55,915 bases of DNA from contig CALZIJ010000017.1 in assembly GCA_945787655.1 (NCBI GenBank), positions 1-55,915 on the forward strand, read 5' to 3'. Both the position numbers and the translations under genes were made by a program. Below the pieces are notes generated by a model. That model did not search any database. It worked only from the letters and a program-made list of their open reading frames with translations, and was not told where the DNA came from. The stretch's first letter is position 1, and the number at the start of each line of letters is the position of its first letter. Source of the DNA: Nitrospiria bacterium (GTDB lineage: Bacteria > Nitrospirota > Nitrospiria > SBBL01 > JAADHI01). Shown piece by piece: positions 8,440-17,058 of the stretch.

Positions 8440-8760
8440 ATGAAGATACCTGATAAAGACCCCAATCATCTTTTAGAAAGTGCTTTGCTTGGCAGTCAAA
8501 GGGGCGTCAACGAAGTTAAACAACAGGATGCCTCAAAGCCGCATTCGGCTCAACAGTCCTCAGCCCCGGATTCTGTCGATATTTCGGAGCAAGCCCGGAC
8601 ACTGCAACAGTTGACCCAGCTGGTCTCAACCGAAACGAATGTGCGCATGGACCGGGTTGAGGAAATCCAAAAAGCGATTGCTGCGGGCACTTACGAGCCG
8701 GATGTCAAGGAAACGGCTGAAAAGCTGTTGCGATCCACACTGCTCGACAACATTCTTTAA
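8440..8760 (+). CDS. flgM: Anti-sigma-28 factor FlgM
   Basis: A 106-residue small protein that binds and inhibits FliA (sigma-28) until it is exported through the finished hook. It has the FlgM layout: a disordered, Ser/Gln-rich N-terminal half, the DSVDISEQA box, and a C-terminal helical part with VRMDRVEEIQKAIAAGTYEP followed by AEKLL. It sits directly before flgN and flgK, as is usual, and has its own sigma-28 promoter, which would form a feedback loop. An AAAGGAG ribosome site precedes the ATG. Confidence 0.93.
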   Translation: MKIPDKDPNHLLESALLGSQRGVNEVKQQDASKPHSAQQSSAPDSVDISEQARTLQQLTQLVSTETNVRMDRVEEIQKAIAAGTYEPDVKETAEKLLRSTLLDNIL

Positions 8761-8790
8761 CCTTGTTTTATAAAGTAAAGAGGAATTTCA

Positions 8791-9306
8791 TTGTCGTTAA
8801 TGACCACACCTGCGCTGGCTTTAAATGATGCAGACACCTATGAACTGATTGCTATTCTGGAAAAGACATTGGGTGCCCAGCAACAGCTGTTATCCATCCT
8901 TCAAAAAGAAAAAAGTTTGATTATTGATGGGAAGACAGACCCACTCGTAAACTGTGCGGGAGAAAAAGAGGAGGTGTTAAAACGTCTTGCGGAATTGGAA
9001 ACCGAGCGTCTGCAATTGATCCAGGCCATATCAAGCAAAGATTCACCCCTCACCCTAAAATCACTCATTCCGAGGGTGTCCCCTCATTTTCGCGAAAAGC
9101 TGGAAACCCTGCGTTCACATCTCGGTGTTATAACAAGCAGTATTGCTGAGTTAAATGCCATGAACGGCATTTTGGTTGAAAGAGTATTGGGGCAAATATC
9201 GGAATTGTTTGCCGTACTTCAACATATTACGTCCAATGGCGAAACCTATCAGTCCACGGGGGAAATGCAGGTCTTGTCCCCAGGGAGAACCATCAGCAGG
9301 GGATAA
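8791..9306 (+). CDS. flgN: FlgN-type flagellar export chaperone
   Basis: A 171-residue, mostly helical cytoplasmic protein placed between flgM and flgK, where FlgN, the chaperone for FlgK and FlgL, is normally found. The sequence shows the FlgN-like pattern of long amphipathic helices: YELIAILEKTLGAQQQLLSI, LIIDGKTDPLVNCAGEKEEV, and a C-terminal helix after AELNAMNGILVERV. The TTG start at 8791 is 6 bases after AGAGGA; an ATG at 8800 is the alternative. Sequence similarity in this family is weak, so the call leans on context. Confidence 0.85.
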   Translation: MSLMTTPALALNDADTYELIAILEKTLGAQQQLLSILQKEKSLIIDGKTDPLVNCAGEKEEVLKRLAELETERLQLIQAISSKDSPLTLKSLIPRVSPHFREKLETLRSHLGVITSSIAELNAMNGILVERVLGQISELFAVLQHITSNGETYQSTGEMQVLSPGRTISRG

Positions 9307-9311
9307 GTTCA

Positions 9312-10955
9312 ATGGCTGGCATTTCAGGGATGTTTAATACCGGACGACTCGCGCTTTTTGCAAACCAGAAGGGCCTTGATGTCACTTCACAAAATATCGC
9401 CAATGTCACCACGCCCGGATATACCCGTCAGGAAGCCGTACTAGGGACGACATCACCGATTAACAGTTCCCCGGGGCAGACCGGCACGGGGGTGGAAGTC
9501 GCTGAAATTCGTCGCGTGGTCAATACATTTTTTGAACGTCAAATCACCTTGGGTGAATCGGATTTTGGCCGGTTTCAAGCCGAGGAAGGACTGTTAAGCC
9601 GGATAGAATTGTCTTTTACGGATGCGGAAGGGACAGGGCTTAGTCTTGCCTTATCCGACTTTTTTTCCGCCATTCAGGATCTTTCGACGCACCCTGAGGA
9701 CCGTCCAACCCGGACTCAGCTTCTGGAGCGTGCCGCCCAGCTTTCTCAGCAGTTTGTGACGATGGACACGCGTTTTCGACAAGTCCAAACGGATGCGGAT
9801 AAAGAAATCGTGGGTGTGGTGGGGGAAGTGAATCAATTTGCGTCCCAAATCGCGGACCTGAACGCACAAATTCAGCAAGCCACTATTTTAGGGCAAAACC
9901 CGAACGATCTTTATGATCAACGTCAAAACCTGGTGAATGAAATTTCAGAACGAATCGGGGTCCAAACCATTGAAGATGCTGAAGGCCGCGTGACGGTATT
10001 TATCGGCAACGGAAAAACCCTTGTTGAAGGAAACCGGGCCGGGTCTTTGGTCGCGGTGGCCAATGCCGATAAAAGCGGGCGGGTGGATATTTCTTTCGAT
10101 CCGGGTACGGGCTCACGTACAGATATCACTGCGGACATCTCGAATGGGCGGTTGAAGGGACTATTAAATATCAGAGACACGGACATTCCGGCTTACCTCA
10201 ATACCCTGGATCAATTATCCTCAGCCGTTATTAATGAAATCAATATGCAGCACCGTTCAGGATACGGGCTGGATGCTTCCACCGGGAACAACCTTTTTGG
10301 CACATTGGTCCCTTCCGCAACCGGCATAAATGCCAATACGGGAAGCGGTGTTTTAAGTGTCGCAATTGCTGATGCAACAGTGCTGACTCTGGATCAGTAC
10401 GAAGTCACCGTCTCAGGAGGAAACTATACCATCACCAATCTGGATACGGGTGCGGCCTCTACGCCGGGTGCGCTGCCGCAAACATTTGAAGGGTTGACGG
10501 TTTCTATTGCGAGCGGCACACCCGCAAACGGGGACCGTTTTCAGGTCAGCGCCCATAAAGGCATGGCAGGCAGCATGTCGGTCAGTTTAACGAATCCGGA
10601 TCAGGTTGCGGCTGCCGCCACTGCGGCGGGCGCTCCCGGAGACAACAGTAATGCGAATTTGATGGCGGCCATTCAGGATCAATCGCTGGCCGTTTTGGGA
10701 AGTAATACCTTTCAGCTTTTTTACGGCGGATTTGTCGGGGAAATTGGAACAAAAACACAGTCAGCGCAACGCGGACTGACCGTAGAAACCGGTCTTCGTA
10801 CCCAATTACAGAATATGCGTCAGGAAACCTCCGGTGTTTCGCTGGATGAAGAGATGACCAATATAATCAAGTTTCAGCGGTCGTATGAAGCCGCTGCCCG
10901 TTTAATTACGACCGCCGATGAACTGATTCAAACGATTTTGGCAATGAAAAACTAG
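9312..10955 (+). CDS. flgK: Flagellar hook-filament junction protein FlgK (HAP1)
   Basis: This is the first hook-associated protein, joining hook to filament; 547 residues. The N-terminus has the rod/hook family signature (LDVTSQNIANVTTPGYTRQ) and the HAP1 region TGTGVEVAEIRRVVNTFFER. The C-terminus has GVSLDEEMTNIIKFQRSYEA and ends in the D0 helix. The middle (residues about 350-420) is a beta-rich insert with LDQYEVTVSGGNYTITN. It lies 5 bases after flgN and is followed by flgL. Export would need the adjacent FlgN. Confidence 0.97.
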   Translation: MAGISGMFNTGRLALFANQKGLDVTSQNIANVTTPGYTRQEAVLGTTSPINSSPGQTGTGVEVAEIRRVVNTFFERQITLGESDFGRFQAEEGLLSRIELSFTDAEGTGLSLALSDFFSAIQDLSTHPEDRPTRTQLLERAAQLSQQFVTMDTRFRQVQTDADKEIVGVVGEVNQFASQIADLNAQIQQATILGQNPNDLYDQRQNLVNEISERIGVQTIEDAEGRVTVFIGNGKTLVEGNRAGSLVAVANADKSGRVDISFDPGTGSRTDITADISNGRLKGLLNIRDTDIPAYLNTLDQLSSAVINEINMQHRSGYGLDASTGNNLFGTLVPSATGINANTGSGVLSVAIADATVLTLDQYEVTVSGGNYTITNLDTGAASTPGALPQTFEGLTVSIASGTPANGDRFQVSAHKGMAGSMSVSLTNPDQVAAAATAAGAPGDNSNANLMAAIQDQSLAVLGSNTFQLFYGGFVGEIGTKTQSAQRGLTVETGLRTQLQNMRQETSGVSLDEEMTNIIKFQRSYEAAARLITTADELIQTILAMKN

Positions 10956-10980
10956 ACGGAAGCCGACAAGAGACTTTAGC

Positions 10981-12198
10981 ATGCGTGTATCTGAAAAAAT
11001 GATGTTTGACAACATGAGCAGCCAGCTTCAAAAACAGTCGGCTTCACTGTTGAAGCTTCAGGAGCAGGTCACCAGCGGGAAGAAAATCAGAAGGCCTTCA
11101 GATGATCCCATTGGACAGGCCGACGTGATGAATCTTGAAAAATCTCTGGAAAGCTCTGATCAGTATTTGAAAAATATCGATCGTCTGACTTCGTTTGTGT
11201 CGGCCAGTGAAACCGTACTAAAAACCGTGCAGGACCAATTGACCCGTGCACGGGAATTGGCAGTGCAGGGGGCGAATGCCACCAATACGGCGGCAGATCG
11301 CGCCATTATGGCCCAGGAAGTGCGGCAAATTTATGATCAATTGATTGCAGCCGGCAATACCAACCATGCCGGGGTGTATCTGTTTGCGGGAAATCAGGTG
11401 AAAACCAGTCCCTTCATACAACAAGGGACTTTTATTGGCACCACCATTTCCCCTCCGGTGACGATTACCGCATCAAGCAATGATGTCCTGAATATTACGA
11501 TTGACGGGGTTACGGAAAATGTGACCTTGACGCCAATCGCCGGGGCAAGCGGGGCGCAATTGGCGGCTTCGGTGGAGACCGCGATTAATGCAAACACCAC
11601 ATTTCAAACCGCTGGACTTAGTGTTTCTGTGAGCTATGACACGGACCACCTTGTTTTTACCTCAAATGCCGTGGGCGGTACATCAGCGGCAACCCCAAAT
11701 TCCGGGACGGCTTTTGCGACTCTTGTCGGCGCGGGGCCGGGAACAAACCGTCCGGCGGGGACTTATATGGGGGATTCTGCTGAAAATGCGATCTTAATCG
11801 GTGAAAACACCAGTCTCTACAAAAACTTGCCCGGAGACCGCCTGCTTAAAGGGACCGGGGGCGGTGTGGATGTGCTCTCTGTTGTGGGGGCTTTGCAGCT
11901 TGCTATGGAAAGCAATGATGTGAGCGGTATTCAGACTGCCTTAACCAACTTGACCGGTGCGCAGGATCAGATTAATAACGAACGGTCGTTAATCGGAGCA
12001 AGACTCAATCGCGCCGAAACTGCGGAAACCATGCTGGAAGACTTTAAATTGACCGTTTCCCGTCTTAAATCCGAAACAGAAGATATTGATCTTCCCTCTG
12101 CGATTTCAAACCTTCTTTTGCAGGAAACCATGCTTGAAGCGACGCGCGCTGCCGCCGCAAGAATTGTTCAACGGTCCCTGCTTGATTTTCTCCGTTAA
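10981..12198 (+). CDS. flgL: Flagellar hook-associated protein FlgL (HAP3)
   Basis: This is the second junction protein between hook and filament; 405 residues, longer than the roughly 300 of many FlgLs. The N-terminal flagellin-like domain is clear (LQEQVTSGKKIRRPSDDPIG). The C-terminal coiled-coil ends in TRAAAARIVQRSLLDFLR. The extra length comes from a central insert at residues about 160-265 that begins ITASSNDVLNITIDG. A similar segment (ITASSNDVINLTVDD) occurs in the middle of FliD in this window, so the same surface domain appears in two hook-associated proteins. It is the last gene of the flgM unit. Confidence 0.95.
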   Translation: MRVSEKMMFDNMSSQLQKQSASLLKLQEQVTSGKKIRRPSDDPIGQADVMNLEKSLESSDQYLKNIDRLTSFVSASETVLKTVQDQLTRARELAVQGANATNTAADRAIMAQEVRQIYDQLIAAGNTNHAGVYLFAGNQVKTSPFIQQGTFIGTTISPPVTITASSNDVLNITIDGVTENVTLTPIAGASGAQLAASVETAINANTTFQTAGLSVSVSYDTDHLVFTSNAVGGTSAATPNSGTAFATLVGAGPGTNRPAGTYMGDSAENAILIGENTSLYKNLPGDRLLKGTGGGVDVLSVVGALQLAMESNDVSGIQTALTNLTGAQDQINNERSLIGARLNRAETAETMLEDFKLTVSRLKSETEDIDLPSAISNLLLQETMLEATRAAAARIVQRSLLDFLR

Positions 12199-12224
12199 TT
12201 TACCCCGTTTTCTCTGTCAAAGTG

Positions 12225-12260
12225 GATTTTATCTCGTCAAAATCATGACGAGGTGAAATC
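12225..12260. repeat. Long hairpin 3' of flgL
   Basis: Bases 12225-12239 (GATTTTATCTCGTCA) can pair over all 15 positions with 12246-12260, allowing two G-U pairs, across a 6-base loop (AAATCA). No T-run follows, so a classic intrinsic terminator is not shown. It marks the boundary between flgL and the glycan island and may end or protect the flgMNKL transcript. Confidence 0.6.
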
Positions 12261-12384
12261 AATACCCCCCAAAAAGCGAGGGCCTTGTCAGCGTTAAAGG
12301 GTTCTCTTTGGACGGTTTTCATTCCTGATATTTATTAATTACCATTCATCAGGAATTTTCCTGAGAAAAATCATTTAAAAATGA

Positions 12385-12400
12385 TGGCAAGAAAATTGCA
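12385..12400 (+). promoter_or_regulatory. Sigma-54 promoter opening the glycan island
   Basis: TGGCAAGAAAATTGCA fits TGGCACG-N4-TTGCW, with GG and GC 10 bases apart. The start point would fall near 12412, about 67 bases before the first gene. It links the sugar genes to the same sigma factor as the rod and ring genes. Confidence 0.83.
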
Positions 12401-12478
12401 TTTATATTCCCTGAATTTTTCACTTTCATTTAAAGGATATTCCGTTGTTGGCTGAATAACCTTGGGGGAGGTGCCTAC

Positions 12479-13249
12479 ATGAAAGCCGTTATTCTTGCCG
12501 GGGGTCTGGGGTCGCGCATCAGTGAGGAAACACATGCCAGGCCCAAACCCATGATTCACATTGGCGGGAAGCCTATGCTTTGGCACATCATGAAAATTTA
12601 CTCTGCATACGGCATTAACGATTTTATTATTTGTTTGGGATACAAGGGTGTGATGATCAAGGAATACTTTAGTAACTATTTTCTTCATATGTCTGATGTC
12701 ACGATTGATGTGGAACATCAAAAAATGGAAGTCCATGAAAACCATGCCGAGCCTTGGCGGGTGACACTGATTAACACAGGCGAACTGACCATGACGGGCG
12801 GCCGTTTAAAACGGGTGCGGGAATATCTGGGAGACGATGATTTTTGCTTCACCTATGGTGACGGGGTTGCGAATGTGGATATTAAAAAGCTGGTGGCCTT
12901 CCATCAGTCCCACAATAAGCTGGCGACAGTCACGGCAGTCCAGCCCCCCGGAAGATATGGCGCACTGGAAGTGATTGGTTCGACTGTAGAAGGTTTTCTG
13001 GAAAAGCCCTTGGGGGATGGGGCCTGGATTAACGGCGGTTTTTTTGTTTTATCCCCCAGAGTCATTGATTATATCGATGAAGACCAGACCGCCTGGGAAA
13101 AGGAGCCAATGGAAAAACTTGCCGATGAAGGGAATCTTTCTGCCTATTTTCATAAAGGGTTTTGGCAGCCGATGGATACACTCCGTGATCAGCGGCAGAT
13201 TGAAGCCTTGTGGAAAAGCGGAAAAGCCCCATGGAAAGTATGGACATGA
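12479..13249 (+). CDS. rfbF: Glucose-1-phosphate cytidylyltransferase
   Basis: This makes CDP-glucose from CTP and glucose-1-phosphate, the entry step of CDP-6-deoxysugar synthesis; 256 residues. The N-terminal nucleotidyltransferase signature (AVILAGGLGSRISEE, then KPMIHIGGKPMLWHIMK) and the RfbF-specific blocks NDFIICLGYKGVMIKEYF, FCFTYGDGVANVDI and GFWQPMDTLRDQ are all present. It overlaps the next gene, a CDP-glucose dehydratase, by 4 bases (ATGA), and the pair is the usual rfbF-rfbG couple. The ATG follows GGGGGAGG. It is the first gene behind the sigma-54 site. Confidence 0.95.
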   Translation: MKAVILAGGLGSRISEETHARPKPMIHIGGKPMLWHIMKIYSAYGINDFIICLGYKGVMIKEYFSNYFLHMSDVTIDVEHQKMEVHENHAEPWRVTLINTGELTMTGGRLKRVREYLGDDDFCFTYGDGVANVDIKKLVAFHQSHNKLATVTAVQPPGRYGALEVIGSTVEGFLEKPLGDGAWINGGFFVLSPRVIDYIDEDQTAWEKEPMEKLADEGNLSAYFHKGFWQPMDTLRDQRQIEALWKSGKAPWKVWT

Positions 13250-14307
13250 ATATCGATTTTTGGAAAGGCAAACGGGTATTGATTACCGGACACACCGGAT
13301 TTAAAGGAAGCTGGCTTTCACTCTGGCTGCAAACATTGTCTGCGGAGTTGACCGGGTTTGCCCTTGAAGCCCCGACAAACCCGTCGTTGTTTGAGGCCGC
13401 GCGTGTCGCAGACGGCATGTTTTCTGTCGTTGGGGATGTCAACGATCTGGATGACTTGAAAATGACTTTGTCAGAGCGCAGACCTGAAATTGTTTTCCAC
13501 ATGGCGGCGCAGTCCCTCGTTCGCCGCTCTTACGAAGACCCGATCGAAACCTATCATACGAATGTCCTGGGCACGGCCAATGTTTTGGAAGCGGTTCGAC
13601 GGTCGGGAACGGTGCGGGTGGTCATTGTGGTGACGAGCGACAAGTGTTACTTGAACAAAAGCGATGGTTCGTTTTACACGGAGGATGATCCCCTGGGCGG
13701 GCTGGACCCGTATTCCAGCAGCAAGGGCTGTACGGAGTTGGTGACGGCAGCCTATCGGGATTCCTTTTTAAAAGAGTACGACATTGCCGTTGCGACCGTT
13801 CGCGCGGGAAACGTCATCGGCGGGGGAGATTGGGCGAAGGACCGTTTGATCCCGGATATTATGGACGGTCTTGTGAACGGCAATCCTATTCTGATTCGGA
13901 ATCCAAACGCGGTGCGTCCGTGGCAGCATGTGCAAAATCCACTTGAAGGCTATTTGTTGTTGGCTCAGCGCCTTTGGGAAGACGCAGGCACATTTTCAGG
14001 GGCGTGGAATTTTGGACCGCCTGAAGCCGATAACCGCCGGGTGGCATGGATTACCGATCAACTCATCAAAGGCTGGGGAAGTCCTGTCCGATGGAAAACG
14101 GAAAACGATAGCAAATCTCGCGAATCTGAAGTGCTAAAGCTTGATTCTTCAAAATCCCGAAAAGTGTTGGGGTGGGCTCCTAAAGTCTCACTGGAGCAGG
14201 GTTTAAGCTCAGTCATTGAATGGACCAAAAGTTTTCATGCGGGAGAAGATATGCAGCAACTGACATTACAGCAGATCCTTAAAAACCAGGAGCGGATTGC
14301 TGCATGA
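13246..14307 (+). CDS. rfbG: CDP-glucose 4,6-dehydratase
   Basis: This converts CDP-glucose to CDP-4-keto-6-deoxyglucose. It is a 353-residue short-chain dehydrogenase with N-terminal NAD-binding motif GHTGFKGSWL after FWKGKRVLIT, the HMAAQSLVRRSY block typical of RfbG, and the catalytic pair YSSSKG (YxxxK). ARGNVIGGGDWA-like residues appear as RAGNVIGGGDWAKDRLIPD, with RPWQHVQNPLEGYLLL near the C-terminus. The frame is open upstream to 13210, but the ATG at 13246 overlaps the rfbF stop as ATGA and begins like other RfbG proteins (MNIDFWKGKRV). It feeds the methyltransferase and epimerase that follow. Confidence 0.95.
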   Translation: MNIDFWKGKRVLITGHTGFKGSWLSLWLQTLSAELTGFALEAPTNPSLFEAARVADGMFSVVGDVNDLDDLKMTLSERRPEIVFHMAAQSLVRRSYEDPIETYHTNVLGTANVLEAVRRSGTVRVVIVVTSDKCYLNKSDGSFYTEDDPLGGLDPYSSSKGCTELVTAAYRDSFLKEYDIAVATVRAGNVIGGGDWAKDRLIPDIMDGLVNGNPILIRNPNAVRPWQHVQNPLEGYLLLAQRLWEDAGTFSGAWNFGPPEADNRRVAWITDQLIKGWGSPVRWKTENDSKSRESEVLKLDSSKSRKVLGWAPKVSLEQGLSSVIEWTKSFHAGEDMQQLTLQQILKNQERIAA

Positions 14308-15539
14308 GCGATCAGAAATGCAGATATTGTGGAACCCTGATCAAGCATTCCTTTTGTGACCTGGGGACTGCGCCGCTTTCCAATGCCTTTCTGTCAGAAA
14401 AACAGCTCACCGAACGGGAAATATATTATCCCTTGCATCCGAAAGTCTGCTCCTCGTGTTTTCTTGTACAGCTTCCTCAATTCCAGACCCCGGGGGAAAT
14501 TTTTCAGGAATATGCCTATTTTTCTTCATATTCGAGCAGCTGGGTAGAGCATGTGAAGACATATACTGACCATGCCATCAAGCGTTTTGATTTGAATCAG
14601 AAAAGTCAGGTGATCGAGATTGCAAGCAATGACGGGTATTTACTCTCCCATTTTAAAGAAAGAAACATCCCCATTTTAGGGATAGAACCTGCTGAAAATG
14701 TGGCCGCATCCGCTATTGAAAAAGGAATACCGACGCGGGTTCAATTTTTCGGGGTTGAATCAGCCAGAAAAATGCAGGCGGAAGACATTTTAGCTGACTT
14801 ATTGATTGGGAATAATGTCCTGGCGCATGTCCCGGATTTACATGACTTTGTCGGGGGAATGAAATTGATACTGAAAGAAAGGGGACGAATTACGCTGGAG
14901 TTTCCACACCTGTTGACCCTGATTGAGCAAAACCAGTTCGACACGATTTATCATGAGCACTTTTCCTATTTTTCTTTATTCACGGTGAAGCAGATTTTTT
15001 TAAAACACAAACTGAAGATTTTTGATGTAGACACTCTTGAAACACACGGCGGGTCGATACGCATATATCTTTGCCACGAAGAGGATGAGACGGAAAAACC
15101 CGCTCAAGCCGTTACGGATCTTTTAGAAAAGGAAAGCGCGGCCGGGTTAAACCGGATAGAAACGTACACCGCTTTTTCCGGAAAAGTCGAGGAAACCCGT
15201 TTAGGGTGTTTGTCGTTTTTAATTTCCTTAAAGTACGACGAAAAAAAAGTAGCGGGGTATGGCGCGCCGGCAAAAGGAAACACGCTTTTAAATTATTGTG
15301 GTATTCGCAGTGATTTGCTGCCTTACACTGTGGATCAAAACCCGTATAAGCAGGGAAAATTTCTTCCGGGAAGCCGAATCCCTGTCTGTCATCCGGACAA
15401 AATCCGGGAGACAAAGCCGGATTATCTCATCATTCTACCCTGGAATCTGAAAGATGAAATTATGTCACAGATGTCTTTTATACGGGAGTGGGGCGGTAAA
15501 TTTGTCGTGCCCATTCCCAGAACACAAGTGTTTTCATGA
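14304..15539 (+). CDS. Sugar C-methyltransferase (TylC3/NovU type)
   Basis: This is a 411-residue SAM-dependent methyltransferase of the class that adds a methyl to a ring carbon of nucleotide keto-sugars. The N-terminus is a zinc-binding module with Cys6, Cys9, Cys49 and Cys52. The middle has the SAM motif VIEIASNDGYLLSHF (residues about 109-123) and the conserved FDTIYHEHFSYFSL. The C-terminal domain carries VAGYGAPAKGNTLLNYCGI and IPRTQVFS. It overlaps rfbG by 4 bases. The RfbG product is a 4-keto sugar, as this class needs, so a branched 6-deoxysugar is likely. The position methylated cannot be told. Confidence 0.88.
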   Translation: MSDQKCRYCGTLIKHSFCDLGTAPLSNAFLSEKQLTEREIYYPLHPKVCSSCFLVQLPQFQTPGEIFQEYAYFSSYSSSWVEHVKTYTDHAIKRFDLNQKSQVIEIASNDGYLLSHFKERNIPILGIEPAENVAASAIEKGIPTRVQFFGVESARKMQAEDILADLLIGNNVLAHVPDLHDFVGGMKLILKERGRITLEFPHLLTLIEQNQFDTIYHEHFSYFSLFTVKQIFLKHKLKIFDVDTLETHGGSIRIYLCHEEDETEKPAQAVTDLLEKESAAGLNRIETYTAFSGKVEETRLGCLSFLISLKYDEKKVAGYGAPAKGNTLLNYCGIRSDLLPYTVDQNPYKQGKFLPGSRIPVCHPDKIRETKPDYLIILPWNLKDEIMSQMSFIREWGGKFVVPIPRTQVFS

Positions 15540-15609
15540 TGATGGGTGTCCAAAAAAATCTGGCATTGCTTGATCTTCAAAAGATCGTTTTTAAACAGCT
15601 AGGAAATCA

Positions 15610-16368
15610 ATGATGAGATATTTTCAGCCTGGCGGCGCACTGCCGGGATTGAGCGCCCGTGAAGAGACCATCAACAGTATCCGCCAGCTTTCCGCGGCCT
15701 TCAATGTGAATCAACCTGGCTCCGGCGCTTTTTTTTCGGATAATTTATTTACGTTTGGCCGGAACTTGGGCTTTTTGTCCGATGAGCGGTTTATCGATGC
15801 AATCGAAGGCATCTTTGAAGATGAAATTGAGAAATCCATTATCTGGAGAACACATGTTCTGACATGGGCCGCTTTGACTTGTCTCCGCCTGCCGGGAGAT
15901 TTTGTTGAGTGCGGCTGCTATTGCGGTAAAACAGCGCAAGTCATTTCAAGATATACCCGCTTAGAGCAAACGGAAAAGCGGTTTTATCTTTATGATGTAT
16001 TTGATCAGCCGCCGGATGCGCCTCACGGTATGGCCCGCCACTCGGATGTTTTGTACGAAGACGTCAAAGCACGTCTTAAACCTTATCAAAATATCATTGT
16101 CACAAAAGGGCGTGTTCCGGAGGTTTTGGCCGAGGTTTCTCCTAAGACCATTGCGTTTATGCATATCGATATGAATTCGGTTTCGGCTGAAATCGGCGCC
16201 TTGGATGTGCTGTTCGACCGGATTATCCAAGGCGGGATTGTTATTTTTGATGACTACGGCTGGGCGCCGTATCAGGCCCAGAAATTAGCGGAAGACCGTT
16301 TTATGGAAGAGCACGGATACAAAATTCTTGAGCTTCCGACCGGACAAGGCATGATGATTAAATCCTGA
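15610..16368 (+). CDS. TylF-like (macrocin O-methyltransferase family) methyltransferase
   Basis: A 252-residue class I methyltransferase in the TylF family, whose members methylate sugar hydroxyls. The family SAM motif is clear (GDFVECGCYCGKTAQVIS, residues about 96-113), followed by FYLYDVFDQPPD and the acidic metal-binding region AFMHIDMNSVSAEI...VIFDDYGW. An AGGAAA site precedes the ATG pair at 15610/15613. The neighbours are deoxysugar genes, so it probably O-methylates a sugar of the flagellar glycan. Target and position are unknown. Confidence 0.82.
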   Translation: MMRYFQPGGALPGLSAREETINSIRQLSAAFNVNQPGSGAFFSDNLFTFGRNLGFLSDERFIDAIEGIFEDEIEKSIIWRTHVLTWAALTCLRLPGDFVECGCYCGKTAQVISRYTRLEQTEKRFYLYDVFDQPPDAPHGMARHSDVLYEDVKARLKPYQNIIVTKGRVPEVLAEVSPKTIAFMHIDMNSVSAEIGALDVLFDRIIQGGIVIFDDYGWAPYQAQKLAEDRFMEEHGYKILELPTGQGMMIKS

Positions 16369-16396
16369 CCCGGCGGGATATTTAAGATAAGGGAAA

Positions 16397-16927
16397 ATGA
16401 CCTTTAAAGAAAGCCTTTTAAAAGGGGCCTATATCATTAATATCGAAGCGCACGAAGATTCCCGTGGATTTTTTGCCCGCTCGTTTTGCAAGCAGACATT
16501 CAAAGCGCAGGGTATTGATTTTGATGTGGCCCAATCCAATCTTTCTTTTAATAAAACCCGCGGCATTCTTCGCGGCCTGCATTATCAAAGTCCGCCGGAC
16601 GAGGAAGCAAAGCTGGTGCACTGTATGCGTGGCGCAATTTACGATGTTATTGTTGATATTCGTCCTGAGTCGCCGACATTTAAAAAATGGGCGGCCTTTG
16701 AATTGAGTCAAAAAAACAGACAAATGCTGTTTATCCCTGAAGGGTTTGCACACGGCTTTCAGACACTTGAGGATGAAACGGATGTGTTCTACCTCATGTC
16801 GAAACCTTATCGCCCAGACAGTGCCCGTGGTCTCCCGTGGAATGATGCCGCCTTTGGAATTCATTGGCCGATTCATCCGGAGCGACTGAGTGAAAAAGAC
16901 CGCTCCTATGCATCATTTAAATTATGA
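16397..16927 (+). CDS. rfbC: dTDP-4-dehydrorhamnose 3,5-epimerase family protein
   Basis: A 176-residue cupin epimerase that inverts C3 and/or C5 of a nucleotide 4-keto-6-deoxysugar. Family residues are visible: HEDSRGFFARSFC, QSNLSFNKTRGILRGLHYQ (with the catalytic His in GLHYQ), VRGAIYDVIVDIR-like MRGAIYDVIVDIR, and FIPEGFAHGFQTLEDETDV. There are no dTDP-sugar genes (rmlA, rmlB, rmlD) here, but CDP-glucose genes are next door. The true substrate is therefore probably a CDP-4-keto-6-deoxyhexose, perhaps the C-methylated one. The family is secure; the substrate is inferred. Confidence 0.88.
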   Translation: MTFKESLLKGAYIINIEAHEDSRGFFARSFCKQTFKAQGIDFDVAQSNLSFNKTRGILRGLHYQSPPDEEAKLVHCMRGAIYDVIVDIRPESPTFKKWAAFELSQKNRQMLFIPEGFAHGFQTLEDETDVFYLMSKPYRPDSARGLPWNDAAFGIHWPIHPERLSEKDRSYASFKL

Positions 16928-16935
16928 GGAAGTCG

Positions 16936-17058
16936 ATGAATAAAGTGATTCACCCCAAAAATCAAGCGGAGATTTTGGAACAAACCGGACAATGTGTTCC
17001 ATCTTCTATAAAGCATGCAAACGAAGGGGGCACTTCGATTGTGTCCCTGAAGAACTAA
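16936..17058 (+). CDS. Small hypothetical ORF (40 residues) or gene remnant
   Basis: The ATG sits 5 bases behind a GAGGAAG ribosome site and 8 bases after rfbC, opening a 40-codon frame (MNKVIHPKNQAEILEQTGQ at the start, IVSLKN at the end). I do not recognise it. It is hydrophilic with no membrane segment. It could be a genuine small protein, or the surviving start of a lost sugar gene, since about 135 bases of apparently empty sequence follow before the next gene. Confidence 0.3.
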   Translation: MNKVIHPKNQAEILEQTGQCVPSSIKHANEGGTSIVSLKN

